Part shown: positions 1-5,371 of the stretch, in pieces | Numbering within the stretch: the first letter of the stretch is position 1 | How the letters are laid out: every line of letters starts with the position of its first letter | From: an uncultured Lachnospiraceae bacterium | Lineage (GTDB): Bacteria; Bacillota; Clostridia; Lachnospirales; Lachnospiraceae | Reading direction: 5' to 3' | DNA: 5,425 bases | Assembly: GCA_947653315.1 (NCBI GenBank) | Contig: CANTGP010000228.1 | Location: 1 to 5,425 of the forward strand | Made by a program: the position numbers and the translations under genes | Notes under the pieces: model-generated | The model's database searches: none | Seen by the model: the letters and a program-made list of their open reading frames with translations, nothing else | What the model was told of the DNA's origin: nothing

Positions 1-798
1 AGGGCAGGCAACCACCTTTTTGATATATCAAAAACAATACAGGATTATGCTGAAAGACTGGTATGACGGTTTTTCCTTCGGAAATACAACGGATATCTAC
101 AATCCCTGGTCCATCATTAGTTTTCTTGATGAACGAAAAGTAGGCACTTACTGGGCAAACACCAGCAGCAACAGTCTTGTGGGAAAACTGATACGTGAAG
201 GTTCCCGGAACGTCAAGGAAGATTTTGAAGTCCTGCTGCGGGGCGGAACCATCCGGGCAGAAATTGACGAGCAGATTGTATTTGACCTGTTAGACACGGA
301 CGAACAGGCGGTATGGAGTCTCCTGCTTGCCAGCGGATACCTGAAAATAAAAAAATATGAAGCATATGCCTCCCCATTTGACAACTGGAAGGAATACTAT
401 GAATTGGAACTGACCAATTTTGAGGTCAAATCCATGTTCCGTAAGATGATCCAAATCCATCCAAAGAAGAACCGGAACGGTTTTACCACGGCTTTGTGCT
501 GGGAATGATTGTAGACCTGCATGACCGGTATCTCGTTACTTCCAACAGGGAAAGCGGCTTCGGGCATTATGATGTCATGCTGGAGCCAAGGAACCGCCAG
601 GAGGATGCCATCCTTTTGGAATTTAAAATACAGGAAGACGGGGAAAATGAACTGTCCGATACGGTACGGGAAGCCCTCCGGCAGATAGAAGAAAAAAATT
701 ACCAGGCTTCCCTTATTGCCAAAGGAATTCCTGCGGAGCGCATCCGCAAATACGGCTTCGCATTCCGCGGGAAAAAAGTATTGATTGGCAAGCAGTAA
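1..798 (+). pseudogene. AAA-ATPase-like / PD-(D/E)XK nuclease family gene, 5'-truncated by window edge and broken by an internal deletion plus frameshift
   Basis: Two plus-strand fragments in different frames belong to one gene. The first (open from position 2, ending in a TGA at 506-508) carries the signature of the AAA-ATPase_like family downstream of its ATPase core: DWYDGFSFGN, IYNPWSI, YWANTSSNSL, IDEQIVFD and SLLLASGYLK. The second frame (from about 445 to the TAA at 796-798) carries EPERFYHGF, then [16 protein letters not shown] and a PD-(D/E)XK nuclease core (YDVMLEP, then LEFKI with the E-x-K pair), and ends in [14 protein letters not shown]. In intact relatives, roughly 45-50 residues lie between the MFRKMIQ segment and the [14 protein letters not shown] segment; here they are absent and the frame changes at 452-456. 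The TTG at 20-22 is not a convincing start, because the frame is open to the window edge and the ATPase domain must lie upstream. The family's role is not established; members are common multi-copy genes in gut Firmicutes and Bacteroidetes. A sequencing error could explain a frameshift but not the missing codons. Confidence 0.85.
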
Positions 799-800
799 AA

Positions 801-840
801 CGATTGTGGAGGCGCTCTTATACGACCGCCTCCACAATCG
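801..840. terminator. Hairpin between convergent gene ends, probable bidirectional terminator
   Basis: The arms 801-814 and 827-840 are perfect 14-bp complements around a 12-nt loop (815-826). Read on the minus strand, the stem is followed by TTTTACTGCTT, a modest U-tract; on the plus strand it is followed by the weaker TCTTACTGCC. The minus-strand gene's stop codon (818-820) lies in the loop and its last codons lie in the stem. Pairing extends outward to 783-854, with one mismatch (799/842) and a 4-nt bulge (789-792). Termination is inferred from structure and from its place between two convergent genes. Confidence 0.6.
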
Positions 841-2407
841 TCTTACTGCCAATCGTAATCTCACTTACGCCTGTTTTCTTATTCTTATTAAAATTAAAGC
901 TAAGCAAATACCCCTTATCTTTATGGTAATACTCCAAATAATCCAAAAGCTGTTCCCTGCCTCTCTCATTGTACTCATTACCATGCCAGATTTTCAACTC
1001 GACAACAAACTGCTCCCCCAAATAATCCACGATAACATCTGTACGCCTTTCGTCCCTCGTCTGTGCCTCAAGATAATAATTTCCCGTACCGTTAATGATT
1101 GGCTTAAGATAAAGCAAAAACATTTTCCGTCCATATTTTTCAATGAATTGGGTATCTTTTCCGCTGCAGATTTCGGTAAAATAATCAACAAATTTTCTCA
1201 AAACCAAATCCATATCAAGCCTATGGTTTTTTATAAATCCAATCCGGTCGATTCCGCCTTGTACATACGCGTCGCTTCCCGCTTCCTCCGCCATAAACAA
1301 ATTCAACAGGCGCATTTCAAACATCCTGTTTGCAATGGCAACTTGTCCGTTTTCTTCTTTTAAAAATCCAAACATAACTCCCAGGCTGATGGATTTCTGC
1401 TCCGGACTGTATGTTACCTGTTTTCCACGGTATATAATATCTTCCGTCATACGGTAAAGTTCTTCATATGTGTCAAGCTGTTTTGCCATGCTCTCGAACA
1501 GAAGCTGGTTTTCTCTTAAAATAAGCGTTACCGCTTGATTCACTCCTTTTTTTGTCCATGCCTTCCCCATATGTTCATACCCGGCACTTCCGGCAATTTT
1601 TTCATCAATCCGCTTACATATCAGGGATACAAGCACCGGATAACCTGACGTATACGCATAGATTTCTTCTGCCACTGCGCGGATATCCATTCCCGTATGG
1701 TAATCATCTTCATATTCTTCCAGCATTCCTGAAATCTGCATCGGCGAAAAATTCATGTCAATATCAAAATCAGCCGCAATATTCCACGGACTGTTGTATT
1801 GATGTTCCGCTTCCGGACGCAGCTTCAATTTCAGGTTTTTTATGCTGTATACTCCCGCAAGGATGACCGAATGAAAAACCGGCATTTTATCACGTTTCAG
1901 GTAATATGCCCTAAGCAGCGACAAAAAATCCAAAAATACCTGATGATTCCCCGCACTGTCTGCCTCGTCAATCATTAACACGATCGGGCGTGAACTGATT
2001 TCACACATACTGCTGAAACATTCAAATAATCCGTCCAACCCGTAAGCAGGATTACCGTTTATAAAATCCTGCAGCAATTCCCTCATTCTTTCTTTATCTT
2101 CTGCCTCTATATAACGGAATGCCGCATCCGTTTTTTTTGCAAGTATCCGTGAGAATACCGCCCCGTTTGCAAAACCTGCCGTTTCAATTTCCTGAAAGTC
2201 CAATGTCAAAACAATATAATCTTCCTTTAGGTATTTTTCCAGTGCATTCAGCATCGTCGTCTTTCCATACTGCCGCCCGCGGTTAATGACAAAATATTTC
2301 CTCCTGTCAACCAATGTTCTTTTTATCTTCCCAAGCCTTTCGTCCAGCCTTACCATATAATGTTCTTCCGGTCTGCAGGAACCTTCCGTATTGAAATACC
2401 TTGCCAT
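818..2407 (-). CDS. AAA-family ATPase with C-terminal PD-(D/E)XK nuclease-like domain
   Basis: This 529-residue protein has an N-terminal P-loop ATPase domain and a C-terminal nuclease-like domain. The family-typical N-terminus is MARYFNTEG. The P-loop is the shortened variant INRGRQYGKTT (residues 41-51, Lys49), with one residue fewer than a classical Walker A; this spacing also occurs in related AAA-ATPase_like proteins. Walker B is PIVLMIDEAD (141-150, Asp147-Glu148). A conserved stretch follows (VILAGVYSIKNLKLKLRPE, 181-199, then YNSPWNIAADF). The C-terminal core reads Glu446, RRTDVIVDY with Asp457, and FVVELKIW with Glu470-x-Lys472; Gln486 in EQLLDYL fits the usual following helix. No signal peptide or membrane segment is visible, so it is probably cytoplasmic. 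An ATG at 2431 would add eight residues, but the 2407 start matches the family N-terminus and follows a GGGAGG. It is monocistronic, with its own promoter, and converges on a broken gene of similar architecture. Function unknown; nuclease activity is inferred from the motif only. Confidence 0.88.
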   Translation of the reverse strand: MARYFNTEGSCRPEEHYMVRLDERLGKIKRTLVDRRKYFVINRGRQYGKTTMLNALEKYLKEDYIVLTLDFQEIETAGFANGAVFSRILAKKTDAAFRYIEAEDKERMRELLQDFINGNPAYGLDGLFECFSSMCEISSRPIVLMIDEADSAGNHQVFLDFLSLLRAYYLKRDKMPVFHSVILAGVYSIKNLKLKLRPEAEHQYNSPWNIAADFDIDMNFSPMQISGMLEEYEDDYHTGMDIRAVAEEIYAYTSGYPVLVSLICKRIDEKIAGSAGYEHMGKAWTKKGVNQAVTLILRENQLLFESMAKQLDTYEELYRMTEDIIYRGKQVTYSPEQKSISLGVMFGFLKEENGQVAIANRMFEMRLLNLFMAEEAGSDAYVQGGIDRIGFIKNHRLDMDLVLRKFVDYFTEICSGKDTQFIEKYGRKMFLLYLKPIINGTGNYYLEAQTRDERRTDVIVDYLGEQFVVELKIWHGNEYNERGREQLLDYLEYYHKDKGYLLSFNFNKNKKTGVSEITIGSKTIVEAVV

Positions 2408-2417
2408 TCTCCGTTTA

Positions 2418-2423
2418 CCTCCC
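2418..2423 (-). promoter_or_regulatory. Ribosome binding site that decides the ATPase start
   Basis: On the minus strand GGGAGG lies 10 nt before the ATG at 2407, with a second purine run (CGGAGA) directly adjoining the start. The alternative ATG at 2431 lies upstream of this site and is preceded only by a weak AAAGA. The site therefore supports the 529-residue form. Confidence 0.7.
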
Positions 2424-2448
2424 ACATGCATTCTTTGCCCATGGAATT

Positions 2449-2477
2449 ATTTTAGCATTATGTCTGAAATATGTAAA
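2449..2477 (-). promoter_or_regulatory. Sigma-A-type promoter for the ATPase gene
   Basis: On the minus strand, TTTACA (2477-2472) and TAAAAT (2454-2449) are separated by exactly 17 nt, each differing from the -35/-10 consensus at one position. The surrounding sequence is A+T-rich compared with the G+C-rich genes upstream. Transcription would start near 2442, giving a leader of about 35 nt that contains the GGGAGG site. A start at the ATG of 2431 would leave only about 11 nt of leader, which again favours 2407. Confidence 0.65.
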
Positions 2478-2498
2478 TTGTAAATAAACCGGCAACCG

Positions 2499-2530
2499 CC
2501 GTTTTATCCCGCATGATGGGCAGTCTGTAA
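2499..2530 (-). repeat. Near copy of the 3' end of the dehydrogenase gene, likely a relic
   Basis: This 32-bp stretch matches 2682-2713, inside the dehydrogenase gene, at 29 of 32 positions without gaps, in the same orientation and 183 bp away; the first 18 bases are identical. In the minus-strand frame it reads YRLPIMRDKT, compared with HRLPL...YGLHVMRDKT in the gene. The RLP codons followed directly by MRDKT also resemble the gene with about ten codons deleted. It may be the remains of a duplicated or older gene end. No open frame of useful length extends around it. Confidence 0.6.
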
Positions 2531-2548
2531 CACGCTTCGCGATGCACA

Positions 2549-2572
2549 CAAAATGCGCATATGCGCATTTTG
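2549..2572. terminator. 24-bp perfect palindrome, probable bidirectional intrinsic terminator after the operon
   Basis: The sequence is a perfect palindrome centred between 2560 and 2561. As RNA it folds with arms AAAATGCGC and GCGCATTTT, plus an outer C-G pair, around an ATAT loop. This is the A-tract/GC stem/T-tract layout of bidirectional intrinsic terminators. Imperfect pairing (two single-base bulges) extends it to 2543-2580. It lies 75 bp past the dehydrogenase stop and upstream of the ATPase promoter, so it could separate the two transcription units. The GC core is short, and a protein-binding operator is an alternative. Confidence 0.5.
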
Positions 2573-2590
2573 GTGCTGCAACCCTCGGAA

Positions 2591-2614
2591 TTTTCGCACA
2601 TTCATGTGCGAAAA
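2591..2614. repeat. 10-bp inverted repeat with TTCA loop
   Basis: The arms TTTTCGCACA (2591-2600) and TGTGCGAAAA (2605-2614) are perfect complements with a 4-nt loop. On both strands the stem begins with T and ends with A, so there is no U-tract after it and it is not a standard terminator by itself. A further GTGCGAAAA at 2634-2642 could pair with the left arm instead, giving two mutually exclusive folds just after the dehydrogenase stop codon. Confidence 0.55.
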
Positions 2615-2646
2615 CGCCTCAAAGCTGGCATGGGTGCGAAAAATAG

Positions 2647-3735
2647 CTAACGCCCCACCGCCATGATTTTCACGTAATCCTCCGTTTTATCCCGCATGAC
2701 GTGCAGTCCGTAATCCAGTTCATCCAGGGGCAGTCTGTGTGTCACCAGCATTTCCGGCGCAATCCGTCCGGGACGTTTTACCATGCCTTCCCCGTCCGGG
2801 ACGGACCCCGCCGAAAGCCGGTCAAGGACATAATGCCAGTCGTCGCCGGAATCATGCAGATAAGAAGAATTCCATGTCCCCGTAATAAAAAGCTGGTTTC
2901 TTAAGATTTTCCAATAAATATCCCTTCCAAGCGTCATGTCCGTAAGGGGATTGCCCACCAGGCAGACCTTCCCTTCCGGGGCTGCCAGTCCCACCGCCCG
3001 TGCAAAAGTCTCATTCCTGCCGACGCATTCAAACACCGCATCCGCTCCTGCACCGTCCGTATGTTCCCGCACCCATCCGTCCACATCCGAATCCCTGCCG
3101 TCATAATAGAACCGGCCGTCCAACCCCGTTTGAAGAAACATCTGTTTTTGGAAGTCCTTATTTCCCACCGCCAAAATACGGCGGATTCCTGCATCCATCA
3201 AAAACAGGACAAGCAGCAGCCCTATGGTGCCAAGCCCATAAACCACCACCGCAGCGTCCTTGTCCGGCATGAGCCTGCGCATCGCATGGACAGCCACCGC
3301 CATCGGTTCCAGCATGGCCGCTTCCGCAAAGGATACACGGTCCGGCAGTTCCACCAGGTTCCATTCGGGTACCCGGACATATTCCGCAAAACCGCCGTCC
3401 CTGCGCGAACCGAGGTAATCGTACTGTCTGCACAGCTCATACCGACGCCTCCGGCACGGTGCGCATTCCCCGCACGGGATTAACGGGAAAATGCCGACGC
3501 GCTTCCCCGTCCATTTGGAATCCGCCCCGGCTCCCACCGCTTCCACCACGCCGGAAAATTCATGCCCCGGCACCAGCGGATGGACATGCGCCCCCGTCCC
3601 GTATATCCTTGGGATATCGGAACCGCAAATGCCTGCCGCCTTCACCGCAACCAAAACCTCCCTTTCCGCCGCCTGCGGGACCGGTACTTCCTCCGGGCGT
3701 ATATCGCCAACCCCATGTAAAACCCATGCTTTCAT
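2647..3735 (-). CDS. GatD-like zinc-dependent polyol-phosphate dehydrogenase (MDR superfamily)
   Basis: This 362-residue medium-chain dehydrogenase closely resembles galactitol-1-phosphate 5-dehydrogenase (GatD): GICGSDIPRI, PGHEFSG and YDYLGSRRDGGFAEY. Catalytic zinc ligands are visible as Cys37, His58-Glu59 and Glu143; the structural zinc site has Cys88, 91, 94 and 102. The Rossmann motif is GLGTIG (167-172). At the end of the second Rossmann strand, where NAD-dependent GatD has Asp, this protein has Gly191 followed by Asn-Lys, which suggests NADP(H) use. The start has AAGGAG (3742-3747) 6 nt upstream. It is the last gene of the epimerase/cytidylyltransferase cluster, 48 bp after the cytidylyltransferase. 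In that setting a role as ketose-phosphate reductase making an alditol phosphate, parallel to TarJ, is more likely than sugar-alcohol catabolism; no PTS genes are in view. Substrate is unproven. Confidence 0.88.
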   Translation of the reverse strand: MKAWVLHGVGDIRPEEVPVPQAAEREVLVAVKAAGICGSDIPRIYGTGAHVHPLVPGHEFSGVVEAVGAGADSKWTGKRVGIFPLIPCGECAPCRRRRYELCRQYDYLGSRRDGGFAEYVRVPEWNLVELPDRVSFAEAAMLEPMAVAVHAMRRLMPDKDAAVVVYGLGTIGLLLVLFLMDAGIRRILAVGNKDFQKQMFLQTGLDGRFYYDGRDSDVDGWVREHTDGAGADAVFECVGRNETFARAVGLAAPEGKVCLVGNPLTDMTLGRDIYWKILRNQLFITGTWNSSYLHDSGDDWHYVLDRLSAGSVPDGEGMVKRPGRIAPEMLVTHRLPLDELDYGLHVMRDKTEDYVKIMAVGR

Positions 3736-3783
3736 CTGCTTCTCCTTTCCGCTTCCACCCTATTTCCGCACACGTTTTCCCCG

Positions 3784-4479
3784 TCACGCCTGCCGCCCGA
3801 CCCTTTCACGGAAACGCTCCAAATCCGCCGCCGTGGTAATCTTAAAGTTTCCTTCGTCCCCCGGAATCATGACAATATCCATCCCTGCCATCACTGCCGG
3901 TTCCGAGGAGCCGTTGACGGAACGTATCCGGTCCGGAAGCAGGCTCCCGACCGCCTCATAGTACTTGCCAAGCCGGAACGTTTCCGGCGCCTGACCAGCA
4001 AAAATGCTGCCCCGGTCAAGCAATGCACTGATTTTCTTCCCGTCCGTACTTTGGTACACGGTATCCTTCATGGCAAGCACCGGCAGGACGCCGTCATGCC
4101 CTTCCAAGGCGCTCAGACTGTCCGTAATCATCCGTGCGGAGAGCAGGGGTCTTGCCGCATCATGCACCATCACCACGTCCTCCCCGGATGCATAGCGCAG
4201 GATATCCGTAAGCCCATGGTAAACGGAAAGCTGACGGTTCTCACCCGGCAGGGAAAAGCCACGGAAAGTCCGTCCGCAGTATTTCTCCGCGCACGCCAAA
4301 ACCGTTTCCTGCCACTGCCCCGCCGCCACAATCTGGACGGCGTCAATGCCCGGATGTCCCGCCAGCCGCTCCATGCAGTAGGAAATCACCGGCCTGCCGT
4401 TTACCTCTATATACTGCTTCGGGATATCCGCCCCAAGCCTGGTTCCGGTACCCCCTGACAAAATCAGCGCAATGTTCAT
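3784..4479 (-). CDS. IspD/TarI-family cytidylyltransferase
   Basis: This 231-residue protein has the usual length of the family. It transfers CMP from CTP to a sugar-alcohol phosphate (TarI: ribitol 5-phosphate) or to methylerythritol phosphate (IspD). The nucleotide-binding motif is LSGGTGTRLGADIPKQ (7-22, with Arg14 and Lys21). Other family motifs are GENRQLSVYHGL (79-90), VHDAARP (105-111), AGQAPETF (161-168) and NFKITTAADL (211-220, Lys213). The ILSGGTGTR form and the neighbouring dehydrogenase and epimerase point to a TarI-like alditol-phosphate substrate rather than isoprenoid synthesis; IspD cannot be excluded from sequence alone. The frame stays open upstream to 4740, but that part overlaps the epimerase gene. 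ATG 4479 begins the family N-terminus and has AGGGG (4490-4486) 6 nt upstream. It lies 116 bp after the epimerase and 48 bp before the dehydrogenase, and is probably cotranscribed with both. Confidence 0.88.
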   Translation of the reverse strand: MNIALILSGGTGTRLGADIPKQYIEVNGRPVISYCMERLAGHPGIDAVQIVAAGQWQETVLACAEKYCGRTFRGFSLPGENRQLSVYHGLTDILRYASGEDVVMVHDAARPLLSARMITDSLSALEGHDGVLPVLAMKDTVYQSTDGKKISALLDRGSIFAGQAPETFRLGKYYEAVGSLLPDRIRSVNGSSEPAVMAGMDIVMIPGDEGNFKITTAADLERFRERVGRQA

Positions 4480-4524
4480 GATTGTCCCCTGCTTCACTGT
4501 TTCCATGTTTCCCTGTTTCACGGT
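4477..4524 (-). repeat. 24-bp tandem duplication over the cytidylyltransferase ribosome binding site
   Basis: On the minus strand GTGAAACAGGG (4521-4511) recurs as GTGAAGCAGGG (4497-4487), with a 24-bp period and 10 of 11 matches. The second unit ends exactly with the start codon. The first unit supplies its own AGGG and an in-frame ATG at 4506, which would add nine residues (METVKQGTI). Its spacing of 4 nt is poor, so 4479 remains the preferred start, but a second initiation site is possible. A short hairpin (4524-4529 with 4535-4540) adjoins. Confidence 0.6.
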
Positions 4525-4559
4525 ATCCCGGATTGGGATATCCCTCCTTCCGGGTTTTA

Positions 4560-4573
4560 CCGGACATGTCCGG
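4560..4573. repeat. 14-bp perfect palindrome
   Basis: CCGGACATGTCCGG reads the same on both strands and lies in the linker after the epimerase stop codon. It may form a small hairpin or be a protein site. No U-tract follows it on either strand, so it is not called a terminator. It overlaps the last unit of the 15-bp tandem repeat. Confidence 0.45.
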
Positions 4574-4610
4574 CATACCCGTCTCCGCCATACCGTCAGC
4601 CGGCATACCG
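4566..4610 (-). repeat. Three imperfect 15-bp tandem repeats across the epimerase stop codon
   Basis: On the minus strand three consecutive 15-bp units begin CGGTATGCCGG (4610), CGGTATGGCGG (4595) and GGGTATGCCGG (4580). The first unit contains the last codons and TGA of the epimerase gene; the other two lie in the linker. The 12-mer GCCGGTATGCCG (4612-4601) occurs again upstream of the same gene at 5340-5329. Confidence 0.6.
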
Positions 4611-5258
4611 GCGGATTTCCTGCAGCACTTCCCCGTACGGTTTTCCTTTGCCGAATAAAAGCGTCGTACCCAGCACGAAACCGTCCATTCCCATCGGGGC
4701 AAAGACCTGTATCTTCTCCGCGCTGCACGCGCCGTCCCAATAAGTCCGGAACCCCATTTCCTCTTTTAACTGCAGCAGGCGCGTAATCTTTTTCCCCACA
4801 TACGGCATGTACATCTGTCCGGCATTACCGGGGTTCACCGTCATAATCAGTACTTTCTTTACAATGCGCAGCATTTCATACACGGTTTCCACGCTTGTCC
4901 CCGGATTAATGGCGATACCCGGAACCATGCCCGCATTGATGATTTTCTGCAGGGTGGTGGACGGGTGGTACTCCGCCTCCGGGTGGATGTAAACCGTATC
5001 GCCCGGCCTTAGGTTGTCCAAAAACAACTGGACATTGTTATTCGGATGCTCAATCATCAGGTGTACGTCCAGCGGCTTCTTCGTCTTCCCCGCCACACAT
5101 TTCATGTCGTTTAAAGACATGGCAAAATTGGGGACAAAACGGCCGTCCATAATATCGATATGGAAGGAATCGATACCGCCTGAGTCCAATTCCCATATTT
5201 CTTTTTCCAAATTGCCGTAGTTGGCACACATCATCGATGCCGTCAGTTCAAAATCCAT
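4596..5258 (-). CDS. Ribulose-phosphate 3-epimerase-family protein (divergent, AlsE-like features)
   Basis: This 220-residue TIM-barrel epimerase has the family's normal length. Family members interconvert D-ribulose 5-phosphate and D-xylulose 5-phosphate, or, for AlsE, allulose and fructose 6-phosphates. Conserved active-site positions are visible: FHIDIMDG (32-39, His33 and the catalytic Asp35), LDVHLMIEHP (63-72, His66), MTVNPGNAGQ (139-148) and the second catalytic Asp in YWDGAC (Asp175). Two motifs depart from typical Rpe: the N-terminal PSILSADF is ASMMCANY (7-14), and VDGG is WDGA. ASMMC and DGAC resemble the SLMC and DGSC versions in AlsE, so the substrate is uncertain. ATG 5258 is chosen because it begins the barrel's first strand and has AAAGGA (5272-5267) 8 nt upstream; upstream codons in the same frame look non-coding. 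It is the first complete gene of the putative CDP-alditol cluster and could supply the ketose phosphate for the downstream reductase. Confidence 0.87.
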   Translation of the reverse strand: MDFELTASMMCANYGNLEKEIWELDSGGIDSFHIDIMDGRFVPNFAMSLNDMKCVAGKTKKPLDVHLMIEHPNNNVQLFLDNLRPGDTVYIHPEAEYHPSTTLQKIINAGMVPGIAINPGTSVETVYEMLRIVKKVLIMTVNPGNAGQMYMPYVGKKITRLLQLKEEMGFRTYWDGACSAEKIQVFAPMGMDGFVLGTTLLFGKGKPYGEVLQEIRRYAG

Positions 5259-5371
5259 CCGTTCCTTCCTTTCCCGTATGTTCTGCGTTTTTCCCGGCGC
5301 CGTTCCCGCCCCAGGCCTCCGGCGGCTTCGGCATACCGGCAGACGCCGCATAGTCCATGTTGCAGCAGAGA

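Noticed and set aside
496..798. Separate small nuclease gene starting at ATG 496
   Set aside because: The frame carries family-conserved residues (EPERFYHGF) upstream of that ATG, and no ribosome binding site precedes it, so it is the broken gene's second half.
785..1363. Plus-strand open frame of 192 codons
   Set aside because: It lies opposite the conserved nuclease domain of the minus-strand ATPase gene and has no recognisable features; it is a shadow frame.
3459..3961. Overlapping Pro-rich plus-strand frames of 126 and 156 codons
   Set aside because: They result from G+C-rich coding on the other strand; no start signals or family motifs.
4524..4540. Hairpin TATCCC/GGGATA as a terminator between epimerase and cytidylyltransferase
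   Set aside because: It has only six base pairs and no U-tract, so it is too weak to call.
4480..4740. N-terminal extension of the cytidylyltransferase frame by 87 codons
   Set aside because: It overlaps the epimerase gene, is Arg/Pro/Gly-rich without family similarity, and the family N-terminus (MNIALILSGG) begins at 4479 behind a good ribosome binding site.
5259..5351. N-terminal extension of the epimerase frame by 31 codons
   Set aside because: The Arg-rich stretch has no match to the family; the barrel starts at the ATG of 5258, which has a suitable Shine-Dalgarno sequence.
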